Shown piece after piece: positions 56,104 through 64,000 of a stretch of 64,000 nucleotides of DNA. The notes under the pieces were generated by a model. It was not told the origin of the DNA, made no database searches, and saw only the letters and a program-made list of their open reading frames with translations. The translations under genes and the position numbers were made by a program. The stretch lies in NCBI RefSeq assembly GCF_002836595.1, contig NZ_PJBB01000003.1, positions 3,626,501 through 3,690,500 on the forward strand, given 5' to 3'. This stretch comes from Tenacibaculum sp. Bg11-29. Lineage in GTDB: Bacteria; Bacteroidota; Bacteroidia; Flavobacteriales; Flavobacteriaceae. Each line of letters begins with the position of its first letter. Within the stretch, counting starts at the first letter, position 1.

Positions 56104-56790
56104 TTATACCGATAGTTTAAATGCTTTTGTTGCATGTATGGTTGTGGTATCGAAAACAGGAATTGAAACGTCTTTTTGTTCAATTAATAAAGGAATTTCT
56201 GTGCATCCTAAAATAACACCTTCTGCACCTTTTTGCACTAATTTATTTATAATTGTTAGGTACGCTTTTTTAGATGCTTTATTTAAAATACCTTTAGACA
56301 ACTCATCATATATTACATCATGAATAATTGTTCTGTCTTCTTCTTCTGGAATTATTGCTTCTATTCCCATATTTTTTAAAACATCGGTATAAAAGTTTTT
56401 CTCCATTGTGTACTTTGTTCCTAACAAAGCTACTTTCTTTAATTTTTGTTCTAAAATTAACTCGCCAGTAGCTTCCGCTATATGAATTACGGGAATAGTA
56501 ACAGCCTCTCTAACTTCATTAATAGTTAAATGCATTGTATTCGCACAAATTAGAATACAATGAGCACCTCCTGCTTGTAAACTCTCGGCTGCATTTACCA
56601 TTATCTTTCCTAAAAGATCCCATCTACCTTCAGATTGTAATTTAGAAATCTCTCCAAAATCTACAGCGTTCATTACTACTTTTGCTGAATGTTTTTCACC
56701 AAATGTTTCACTTGCTAATTTATTTAACACTTGATAATACATAATGGTAGACTGTGGAGTAATACCTCCTATTAATCCTATTGTTTTCAT
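56104..56790 (-). CDS. Aspartate/glutamate racemase family protein
   Basis: 228 residues of the two-cysteine racemase family. N-terminal GLIGGITPQSTIMYY, first catalytic Cys in ICANTMH (about 84), second in LGCTEIPLL (about 196), both intact. It interconverts L- and D-amino acids, probably Asp or Glu, without PLP. Adjacent parC ends at 56791, one base away, and MscS follows, so the three are one transcript. Confidence 0.92.
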   Translation of the reverse strand: MKTIGLIGGITPQSTIMYYQVLNKLASETFGEKHSAKVVMNAVDFGEISKLQSEGRWDLLGKIMVNAAESLQAGGAHCILICANTMHLTINEVREAVTIPVIHIAEATGELILEQKLKKVALLGTKYTMEKNFYTDVLKNMGIEAIIPEEEDRTIIHDVIYDELSKGILNKASKKAYLTIINKLVQKGAEGVILGCTEIPLLIEQKDVSIPVFDTTTIHATKAFKLSV

Positions 56791-59490
56791 TTAAAATAAA
56801 CTTTCTTGACTATCGTCATCTTTTGTCTTTTTCTTTTGAAGTGCTCTATCTAAAGCTTTTTTTGCTTTATCTTCTTTTGTTGTTTTAAATTCTTTTTGTG
56901 GCACTTCTTCAATATCTAAAGGTAAGCTGTCTTCAATAATCTCTTCCTCATCATTTACCTCAATTTCTTCTACCTTTTCTTCCTCTGGTTCATCATAAGG
57001 TAATGATTCTAATAAATTAACGGTACGTATTTTATCTGTCGTTAATTGGTTACCATATGCTTTTATACCTTTTATTGCTATAAAATCTTCAAAATTCACT
57101 TTTATTTTATCTAAGCTACGTTTTGAAAATAATACTTCAGCCATTGGACGGTAATCAGTAGAAACAATCTCTAATTTCGATTTCTCGGTATCAGAAATAA
57201 AAACATCTTCTTTATCTGCTGTTTCAATTAAAAAACGTTTTACATAATAACGTTCTTTTTCACCATCAAAATAAATAGCAGATATAGGTTTGTTTGGTTT
57301 CCACTTTTCTAATACAATCATATCACTTTCGAAGTGCATTGCTAGATTTGGTGCTACTGCTTTAATTTTACCTGATTGTGTTGCTATTAAAATTTTGTCC
57401 TCTGCTCTAAACTCGCCTAGTAATTCTCCTCTATCATCAACATTTAAACGCTGTACTGTATCATCAAACCAAATTTTTCGAGGTTTTAGTGTAGAAACAC
57501 CCGCAGATTTAAATTCGATTTTTCGAATTGCAAACTTGGTTATTTGATTACCACGAACTGCACGTCCTTTAATTGCTAAATCTGCAAAATCAATATCCCA
57601 TTTCAGTTTTTTTATACTACCTACAGATCGTAAATTAATAGTAACGACCTCAGCTTCCCCATTCGGGTTTACTGTAAAATACAAAACCTTAGATCCTTTA
57701 TTACCTGTGGTTAAATCATACTCTTTATCTCGTGTTACACTCGTTACGTTAAAACGCTTCATATAACTAGGTCCTTTTAAACCATCCTTATACATCATAT
57801 TGTACACAGTACGCTTATCTCTCTTTTTAAAGATTGCAATATGAATAATATCTTTTCCTACAAAAGTCTTCGATGCTACTTTGGTAACAATCATTTTACC
57901 ATCACTTTTAAAGATAATTATATCATCAATATCTGCACACTCAGTAACATATTCATCTTTTTTAAGTGAAGTACCTACAAAACCTTCTTCTCTATTTACA
58001 TAAAGTTTCGTGTTTCGCATTACGACTTTGGTTGCTACGATATCATCAAAAATTCTAATTTCTGTTTTACGTTCGCGACCTTTACCGTACTTCGTTTTTA
58101 AGTTTTTAAAATAGTTTACAGCAAACTCTATTAAATTATCTAAATGATGTTTTACCTCAGCTATTTTCTCTTCTAAACTTTCAATATGTTGTTTTGCTTT
58201 GTCAATATCGAACTTTGAAATTTTCTTTATTCGAATTTCAGTTAAGCGAACAATATCTTCTTCTGTTATTTCTCTTTTTAAATGTTTAATATGCGGTTGT
58301 AAACCTTTGTCAATTGCTTCAATTACACCTTGCCAAGTATCAACTTCTTCAATATCACGATATATTCTGTTCTCAATAAAAATTCGCTCTAAAGATGCAA
58401 AATGCCATTGTTCTTGTAATTCATTTAACTGAATTTCTAGTTCGCTTTTAAGTAACTTCACCGTTAAATCTGTAGAGTGCTTTAACATTTCAGAAACTCC
58501 AACAAATACAGGTTTGTTATCTTCAATAGTACAAGATAGTGGTGAAATTGAATTTTCGCAATTCGTAAATGCGTATAATGCATCTATTGTTTTGTCTGGC
58601 GATATTCCGGCAGGTAAATGCACTAAAATTTCTACATTGGCCGCGGTATTATCTTCAATCTTTTTAATTTTAATTTTACCTTTCTCATTTGCTTTTAAAA
58701 CACTGTCGATTAACGTAGTTGTTGTTGTAGCAAAAGGAATTTCAGTAATTACTAAGGTCTTTTTATCTAATTGTGAAATTTTCGCACGTACACGTACTTT
58801 CCCTCCTCGTATACCATCATTATAATTAGTGAAGTCAGCAATTCCGCCAGTTAAAAAATCTGGAAAAATCGAAAAACTTTTCCCTTTTAAATACTTTACA
58901 GAAGCATCTATTAATTCTATAAAATTGTGTGGTAGTATTTTCGTTGATAATCCTACCGCAATTCCTTCAGCTCCTTGTGCTAATAATAAAGGAAATTTTA
59001 CTGGTAAATCTATTGGTTCTCTCCTTCTTCCATCATACGACATTTTCCAATCGGTTGTCTTAGGATTAAAGACAACTTCTAATGCAAACTTTGATAAACG
59101 AGCCTCTATATACCTTGATGCAGCAGCTCTATCTCCTGTTAAGATATTACCCCAGTTTCCTTGCATATCAATCAGCAATTCTTTCTGACCAATTTGCACC
59201 ATAGCATCTGCAATTGAAGCATCTCCATGCGGGTGATATTGCATCGTATGCCCAACAATGTTCGCTACTTTATTGTAACGTCCATCATCTAAGTCTTTCA
59301 TAGAATGCATTATTCTACGTTGTACTGGTTTTAAGCCATCTTCTAACGAAGGAACTGCTCTTTCTAAAATTACATACGAAGCGTAATCTAAAAACCACTC
59401 CTTATACATTCCTGTTACTTTCGTAATAGTTTCTGTATTTTCAATTGGTTGATTTAATTCTTCGTCGTGCTCGTTTATATCTTCACTCAT
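56791..59490 (-). CDS. parC: DNA topoisomerase IV subunit A
   Basis: 899 residues. The breakage-reunion domain begins with MYKEWFLDYASYVILERAVP and DGLKPVQRRIMHSM. The catalytic Tyr is in AAASRYIEARLS (about 127). HGDASIADAMVQIGQ marks the quinolone-resistance region. A long coiled-coil tower (about 360-460) is followed by the C-terminal DNA-wrapping repeats and an acidic/Lys-rich tail. Absence of the GyrA-box favours ParC. It decatenates chromosomes with ParE at 60097; an ORF6N gene separates the two. Confidence 0.93.
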   Translation of the reverse strand: MSEDINEHDEELNQPIENTETITKVTGMYKEWFLDYASYVILERAVPSLEDGLKPVQRRIMHSMKDLDDGRYNKVANIVGHTMQYHPHGDASIADAMVQIGQKELLIDMQGNWGNILTGDRAAASRYIEARLSKFALEVVFNPKTTDWKMSYDGRRREPIDLPVKFPLLLAQGAEGIAVGLSTKILPHNFIELIDASVKYLKGKSFSIFPDFLTGGIADFTNYNDGIRGGKVRVRAKISQLDKKTLVITEIPFATTTTTLIDSVLKANEKGKIKIKKIEDNTAANVEILVHLPAGISPDKTIDALYAFTNCENSISPLSCTIEDNKPVFVGVSEMLKHSTDLTVKLLKSELEIQLNELQEQWHFASLERIFIENRIYRDIEEVDTWQGVIEAIDKGLQPHIKHLKREITEEDIVRLTEIRIKKISKFDIDKAKQHIESLEEKIAEVKHHLDNLIEFAVNYFKNLKTKYGKGRERKTEIRIFDDIVATKVVMRNTKLYVNREEGFVGTSLKKDEYVTECADIDDIIIFKSDGKMIVTKVASKTFVGKDIIHIAIFKKRDKRTVYNMMYKDGLKGPSYMKRFNVTSVTRDKEYDLTTGNKGSKVLYFTVNPNGEAEVVTINLRSVGSIKKLKWDIDFADLAIKGRAVRGNQITKFAIRKIEFKSAGVSTLKPRKIWFDDTVQRLNVDDRGELLGEFRAEDKILIATQSGKIKAVAPNLAMHFESDMIVLEKWKPNKPISAIYFDGEKERYYVKRFLIETADKEDVFISDTEKSKLEIVSTDYRPMAEVLFSKRSLDKIKVNFEDFIAIKGIKAYGNQLTTDKIRTVNLLESLPYDEPEEEKVEEIEVNDEEEIIEDSLPLDIEEVPQKEFKTTKEDKAKKALDRALQKKKTKDDDSQESLF

Positions 59491-59530
59491 TAAATAATAT
59501 GTATTCGCTTAAGAGTTATTATTTATTTAA

Positions 59531-60058
59531 TTATTTTTTGTAACCTATTTTACTTCTCTCTGATGAATTTTCTTTCTTTTCTACCAACTCATCTAAATAA
59601 GAAAATACCAATTCTATATTTTTATCGTGATTGTTCATTTTCTTTTTAATATCTTCAATCTCTAATCGTAAACTTAAATTATCACTCAATAAATCTCGCA
59701 TTTTAGTAAATATTCTAATAATTTTAATATTTACGGCAATTGCTCTGTCACTTTTTAATACACTTGATAACATTGCAACTCCTTGCTCTGTAAAAACCAT
59801 CGGAACATACCGTAATCCCATTTTATCAGCATTGGAGGTCGCAAATTGCGTCCTCCAATTCTTAAACTCCTCTTTTGTTAATTCAAACATAAAATCTTCT
59901 GGAAAACGGTTATGATTTCTTCTAACTGCTTCCTTTAATCTTTTTGTTTCAACTTGATATAACTCTGCTAAATCTCTATCTAACATTACCTTTTGATTTC
60001 GAATCAAATAGATTTTGTTTGAAATAATTTCATTTGGTATAATTATATCTTTTTTCAT
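59531..60058 (-). CDS. ORF6N domain protein between parC and parE
   Basis: 175 residues. The ORF6N domain occupies residues about 8-95 (IYLIRNQKVMLDRDLAELYQ; ETKRLKEAVRRNHNRFPEDF; FTEQGVAMLSSVL), a DNA-binding-like module common in phage antirepressor proteins and also in many bacterial genomes. A coiled-coil C-terminus follows (LRLEIEDIKKKMNNHDKNI). It is inserted between the two topoisomerase IV genes on the same strand, 40 bp after parE and 40 bp before parC. Phage origin is possible, but no other phage gene is present. Confidence 0.88.
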   Translation of the reverse strand: MKKDIIIPNEIISNKIYLIRNQKVMLDRDLAELYQVETKRLKEAVRRNHNRFPEDFMFELTKEEFKNWRTQFATSNADKMGLRYVPMVFTEQGVAMLSSVLKSDRAIAVNIKIIRIFTKMRDLLSDNLSLRLEIEDIKKKMNNHDKNIELVFSYLDELVEKKENSSERSKIGYKK

Positions 60059-60096
60059 TACACTTTTTTTAAATTCACAATTTGTAAGACCTTGCT

Positions 60097-61956
60097 CTAA
60101 CCTTCATCTTCAACAACATCTAATTCAACTTTTAAATTCTCGATGATAAATTTTTGTCTGTCTGGTGTATTCTTTCCCATATAAAATTCTAACATTTTCT
60201 CAATAGACATTTCTTTATCTAACATCACTGGGTCTAAACGAATATCATCTCCAATAAAATGAACAAATTCATTTGGTGAAATTTCTCCTAATCCTTTAAA
60301 TCGAGTTATTTCTGGTTTTCCTCTTAATTTAGCTATTGCCTCTCTTTTTTCTTCTTCAGAATAACAGTAATAAGTATCTTTCTTATTACGAACTCTAAAT
60401 AAAGGCGTTTCTAAAATATATAAATGCCCTTCTTTAATTACTTCTGGAAAAAACTGTAAAAAGAACGTTATTAATAACAAACGAATGTGCATACCATCTA
60501 CATCGGCATCGGTAGCAATTACTATATTATTATAACGCAAATCTTGTATACCTTCCTCTATATTTAAGGCTGCTTGTAATAAATTAAATTCTTCATTCTC
60601 GTATACAATTTTCTTACTAAGTCCGTAAGAATTTAAAGGTTTTCCTTTTAAACTAAAAACTGCTTGTGTATTTACGTTTCTAGATTTTGTGATCGATCCA
60701 GATGCAGAATCTCCCTCTGTAATAAATAATGTTGATTCTAAATAAGCATCTTTCTTAGTATCACCTAAATGCACTCTACAATCACGTAACTTTTTGTTAT
60801 GTAAACTTGATTTTTTTGCTCTATCTTTTGCTAACTTTCTAATTCCAGATAATTCTTTTCGCTCTTTTTCTGCTTGTATAATTTTACGCTGTAGCTTATC
60901 TGCTGTTTCTACATTTTTATGTAAAAAATTATCTAACTGTGTTTTTAGAAAATCATTAATATACGTTCTAACACTTGGTAGACCATCTCCCATTTCAGTA
61001 GATCCTAATTTTGTTTTTGTTTGACTTTCAAAAATAGGTTCCATTACTTTAATGGCAATAGCAGAGATAATTGATTTACGAATATCTGAAGCTTCAAAAT
61101 TCTTTCCGTAAAACTCACGAATCGTTTTTACAATAGCTTCTCTAAATGCAGCTTGATGCGTACCTCCTTGTGTTGTATGTTGTCCATTTACAAACGAATG
61201 GTATTCTTCTGAATATTGTGTTTTACTATGCGTTATGGCAACTTCTATATCGTCTCCTTTTAAATGAATAATCGGATACAACATATCTTCTTTACTATTG
61301 TTATCTTCTAATAAATCTTTCAATCCATTTTCTGAAACATATTTTTCTCCGTTAAAAACAATAGTTAACCCTGTATTTAAGTATACATAGTTTTTAAGCA
61401 TTTTAGAAACATACTCGTTTCTATACTTATAGTTTTTAAAAATTGCTTCATCAGGAATAAAAGAAACCTTTGTTCCTTTTCTACGTGAAGTTTCTTCTAA
61501 GAATTCTTGATCTGTTAAATTACCTTGAGAAAATTCTGCTGCTGCAGATTTACCATCTCTTGATGATTCTACTCTAAAAAATGAAGAAAGCGCATTTACT
61601 GCTTTGGTACCTACACCGTTTAATCCTACCGATTTTTTAAATGCTTTCGAATCATACTTACCTCCAGTATTCATTTTAGATACTACATCGACTACTTTAC
61701 CTAAAGGAATACCACGACCATAATCTCTAACAATTACTTTATTTCCTTGAATAGAAATTTCGATGGTTTTACCCGCCCCCATTACATATTCATCAATAGA
61801 GTTATCTAAAACTTCTTTTACTAAAATATAAATTCCATCATCGGCAGACGAACCATCACCTAATTTACCAATGTACATTCCCGGACGCATACGGATGTGT
61901 TCTTTCCAATCGAGCGAGCGTATATTATCTTCGGTATATTTTGTTTCTTGAGTCAT
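60097..61956 (-). CDS. parE: DNA topoisomerase IV subunit B
   Basis: 619 residues. The GHKL ATPase domain has [42 protein letters not shown] and [16 protein letters not shown]. The TOPRIM domain has [12 protein letters not shown] and [15 protein letters not shown], and [13 protein letters not shown] lies near the C-terminus. The length fits ParE rather than the longer GyrB of many bacteria. It drives ATP-dependent strand passage with ParC. Confidence 0.94.
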   Translation of the reverse strand: MTQETKYTEDNIRSLDWKEHIRMRPGMYIGKLGDGSSADDGIYILVKEVLDNSIDEYVMGAGKTIEISIQGNKVIVRDYGRGIPLGKVVDVVSKMNTGGKYDSKAFKKSVGLNGVGTKAVNALSSFFRVESSRDGKSAAAEFSQGNLTDQEFLEETSRRKGTKVSFIPDEAIFKNYKYRNEYVSKMLKNYVYLNTGLTIVFNGEKYVSENGLKDLLEDNNSKEDMLYPIIHLKGDDIEVAITHSKTQYSEEYHSFVNGQHTTQGGTHQAAFREAIVKTIREFYGKNFEASDIRKSIISAIAIKVMEPIFESQTKTKLGSTEMGDGLPSVRTYINDFLKTQLDNFLHKNVETADKLQRKIIQAEKERKELSGIRKLAKDRAKKSSLHNKKLRDCRVHLGDTKKDAYLESTLFITEGDSASGSITKSRNVNTQAVFSLKGKPLNSYGLSKKIVYENEEFNLLQAALNIEEGIQDLRYNNIVIATDADVDGMHIRLLLITFFLQFFPEVIKEGHLYILETPLFRVRNKKDTYYCYSEEEKREAIAKLRGKPEITRFKGLGEISPNEFVHFIGDDIRLDPVMLDKEMSIEKMLEFYMGKNTPDRQKFIIENLKVELDVVEDEG

Positions 61957-62049
61957 AAAAGTTGAGGAAATTGAAGTCTCTGCTAAAGTAGTATTTCCTA
62001 CTGTAAAAATAAAAAAACTCTGCTAATTTAGTTATTAACAGCGTTTCAT

Positions 62050-62817
62050 TTATTTCTTTTCTAATTGTTTTTTTTCTAATTTACACAGTATTCTCCCCAG
62101 TCTTTCCGCCTTCTTTACTGTTGTTATTTTCACTTCTGTCTTACACATTTTCAACCCTTTACATGTTTTTTTTAAATGATAACGTTTACTTGCAACGCTC
62201 TTACATATAAACACTTTTTTAACTTCTTTTTCTTGAAAGGCAGTTAAAGCAAATCCTACTAGTATTAATGGTATTATTTTTTTCATACTTTTAAATTTCA
62301 TATTCATTTTCTCTATCTGTTGTATTTTATCAATGCTTTTTCTCTTTTTACCTCCTCGTCTATATTCCCAAGGGGGTATTAAATTAGGATCTGACCAAAT
62401 ACCTATTTTATTATTTTTGGCTTCAATTTCTAATTGTTTATATTTTTGGTCTTTTGAGTATTTTTTAAAATGCATTGCCAAACCATTACTTATCAATTCT
62501 TTATTTAAATTTTTATTACCATCATAATATACCTCAGCTATTAATCTATTCCAATGCCACTTACCACTATGGATTATTTTCACTTTCTTCCCAAAAATTT
62601 CATTGGACACAAATCGCTTTGTTTTTTTACCAAAGGGTTGTTTTTTTTCAGGACAATCAATATGCGCTAATCGTATATGTATTGGTTTGTTTTCATATAA
62701 CACTTCTATAGTATCTCCATCTATAACACCAATTACTTTAGCACAGAAATTTTCAGGTAGTTTTACTGTTTTTGGTATTATAAATAATAGTAAAATGAAT
62801 AGTATTTTTAAGTGCAT
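62050..62817 (-). CDS. Staphylococcal-nuclease-like protein fused to a Cys-rich secreted domain
   Basis: 255 residues. After an N-terminal signal (LKILFILLLFIIPKTV), a SNase domain spans about 22-152: VIDGDTIEVLY, IRLAHIDCPEKKQPFG, WNRLIAEVYYDG and GLAMHFKKYS. From about residue 178 a second signal-like segment begins (MKKIIPLILVGFALTAFQ), followed by a small basic Cys-rich domain (ICKSVASKRYHLKKTCKGL). The second part looks like an independent secreted protein whose gene has become fused in frame. It cleaves nucleic acid in the periplasm or outside, if active. Confidence 0.82.
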   Translation of the reverse strand: MHLKILFILLLFIIPKTVKLPENFCAKVIGVIDGDTIEVLYENKPIHIRLAHIDCPEKKQPFGKKTKRFVSNEIFGKKVKIIHSGKWHWNRLIAEVYYDGNKNLNKELISNGLAMHFKKYSKDQKYKQLEIEAKNNKIGIWSDPNLIPPWEYRRGGKKRKSIDKIQQIEKMNMKFKSMKKIIPLILVGFALTAFQEKEVKKVFICKSVASKRYHLKKTCKGLKMCKTEVKITTVKKAERLGRILCKLEKKQLEKK

Positions 62818-62819
62818 AT

Positions 62820-63725
62820 TTATTTAAAGAGAAATTTTTTTATAATTTTATCAATGTGTGAAGGTAAATCAGTTCTTTTCAATTCAAACTTTTTTACATT
62901 CATAGCTGTTAGCCATTTTTTCCAATACTCCTTCATTACATCTTCTTCATATGGGTTTATTGTATCTGGATTAATACCTAATACTAAAACTTCTAAGTTT
63001 TCTAAATTCTGATCTATTGGTAAAAACCCTAGCTCTTTTTCATCAAACTTCTTTTTCCATCTACTTGTTCTTAAATTAAATCCTTTAATAGTTTCTGGAG
63101 TTAGATATGTAGTACTGTTCTTTTCTCTTTTTTTATTATCCTTATGATAAATATAACCATCTGTTAAAATTACAACGATGTTTCTATAATCATCATCTAT
63201 ACAGTAATCTTCAATCTTATTTTTAAAGAACCCCCAAGTATCTGAACCTACATATTTTCCATCTAATATTGCCTGTTCATAAATTGCGGTACAGGTTTTT
63301 GTATATTTTTTTGAAGTTTCTAATATCAACTCTTTAGTTGCATTTGTTTTATCAAAAGAGATCTTTAAATCTGATATTTTTTGATTCAACGCTTTATCCG
63401 ATGGTTCTGGATCTAAAAACAACTGAATTTTATCTTTTATTTTTCTACTTTTTTTATTTCGAATATGATTTTCAAAATTTTTAGCTATCAATTCTATATA
63501 GCCTATATCTCTTTGAAAAAGTTCCATTGATTCTTTAGGATATTTCTCTGGATCAATTCTATCTGAAAGATCCAATAAAATACTGATATTCAAATTCGAA
63601 TTTTTCTTCTTTACTTCAACCTGTTTTGCTGTTTCTAATGCCACCACTGAAGCGTTTTCTTTTTTACATGCATTTGTAGTAAAAAAGAAAATAGCTACTA
63701 GTATAAATAATACACTTCTTTTCAT
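62820..63725 (-). CDS. vWA-like lipoprotein
   Basis: 301 residues with a lipoprotein signal peptide ending FFTTNAC (Cys20). The mature protein has ISILLDLSDRIDP (a partly conserved MIDAS-like DxSxR) and VVILTDGYIYHKD, the first and later strands of a von Willebrand A-like fold. It is encoded 2 bp before the nuclease fusion gene and 6 bp after the partial gene at the window end, all on one strand. Exact role unknown; probably anchored in the inner or outer membrane facing the periplasm. Confidence 0.78.
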   Translation of the reverse strand: MKRSVLFILVAIFFFTTNACKKENASVVALETAKQVEVKKKNSNLNISILLDLSDRIDPEKYPKESMELFQRDIGYIELIAKNFENHIRNKKSRKIKDKIQLFLDPEPSDKALNQKISDLKISFDKTNATKELILETSKKYTKTCTAIYEQAILDGKYVGSDTWGFFKNKIEDYCIDDDYRNIVVILTDGYIYHKDNKKREKNSTTYLTPETIKGFNLRTSRWKKKFDEKELGFLPIDQNLENLEVLVLGINPDTINPYEEDVMKEYWKKWLTAMNVKKFELKRTDLPSHIDKIIKKFLFK

Positions 63726-63731
63726 TACTTC

Positions 63732-64000
63732 TTAATTTAATTGTGATTTATAAATAATTCCCTCTGTGTGTTCGTCATTCAAATCATATTTTGTTAAATG
63801 ATCTTTTTCTACCACTTCACATGTAGAGAGTACTTTATTCTTTTTATCTAACTCTATATAATTATCTGCTATTGATAAATACCAACCTTTTACATACTCT
63901 GCGTGGTATGTTAAATAACGTTTGTTAGGAAAAACAAAACCATCAATAGTTCTTTGCATCTCCGCAATTTTCCCTTCTTTTTCTGATATTCCTTTTTTTA
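63732..64000 (-). CDS. Unknown protein, 5' part outside the window
   Basis: The minus-strand frame stays open from the ATG at 63959 to the window edge, so the start is probably outside. The 75-residue part after that Met is soluble and beta-prone (RYLTYHAEYVKGWYLSIADNY). It is the first visible member of the run leading to the vWA-like lipoprotein. Function unknown. Confidence 0.55.
   Translation of the reverse strand, partial: KKGISEKEGKIAEMQRTIDGFVFPNKRYLTYHAEYVKGWYLSIADNYIELDKKNKVLSTCEVVEKDHLTKYDLNDEHTEGIIYKSQLN

Overview
The window comes from a low-GC member of the Bacteroidota, most likely a marine Flavobacteriaceae (Tenacibaculum/Polaribacter-like; the genus is a guess). The evidence is a PorP/SprF protein, a type-B 'gliding motility' C-terminal sorting domain, promoters of the TTTG-N20-TAnnTTTG type, very AT-rich intergenic DNA and dispersed palindromic repeats typical of marine flavobacteria.

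Layout. (1) 1-9574, + strand: a cobalamin block with the end of a Ni/Co-type permease, a ChlI/ChlD-type chelatase ATPase, CbiA/CobB, a PduO-type adenosyltransferase, a CobW GTPase, a half-size MFS protein and CobN. Together these import cobalt, insert it into the corrin ring, amidate it and adenosylate it. (2) 9575-12034: a scrambled region with a secreted TPR protein, an IS110 transposase fragment, a small inverted-repeat element and an internally deleted remnant of the cobN 3' end. (3) 12035-17876, +: xanthine dehydrogenase subunits XdhA and XdhB, an acetyltransferase, a small membrane protein without a clear start, and XdhC. (4) 17970-33785, -: a T9SS surface-adhesin operon made of a 4263-residue adhesin with PKD-like domains, 20 DUF11 domains and a 2061-bp tandem repeat, then PorP/SprF, then an OmpA/PD40 protein. 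(5) 34163-51808: an RNA-repair island. One minus-strand run holds rtcB, prfH, a TPR protein, a cluster of tRNA-like RNAs and a slipin. A second holds tRNA-like RNAs, a large protein with a TerD-like domain, a second rtcB, an unknown gene, two RlaP nucleotidyltransferases, DUF434 and an unknown gene. Divergent HD and WYL genes probably contribute processing and control. A hyaluronan-synthase-like glycosyltransferase and an S24/S26-like protein lie between the two runs. (6) 51880-55203: an unknown Trp-rich protein, an SDR, an Lrp regulator divergent from a 2-hydroxyacid dehydrogenase, and a VOC protein. (7) 55249-64000, -: MscS, an Asp/Glu racemase, topoisomerase IV (parC and parE with an ORF6N gene between them), a nuclease fusion, a vWA-like lipoprotein and a partial gene.

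The most interesting part is the RNA-repair island. It carries two complete RtcB ligases, the ribosome-rescue factor PrfH and two RNA-repair-type nucleotidyltransferases. It also carries two clusters of tRNA mimics: one contains circularly permuted modules (T arm, acceptor stem closed by a GAAA tetraloop, D arm), and the other a tRNA-shaped RNA with an enlarged anticodon arm. Both resemble bacterial Y RNAs, yet no recognisable Ro60/TROVE gene is present. The large protein with the TerD-like domain sits where such a partner would be expected.
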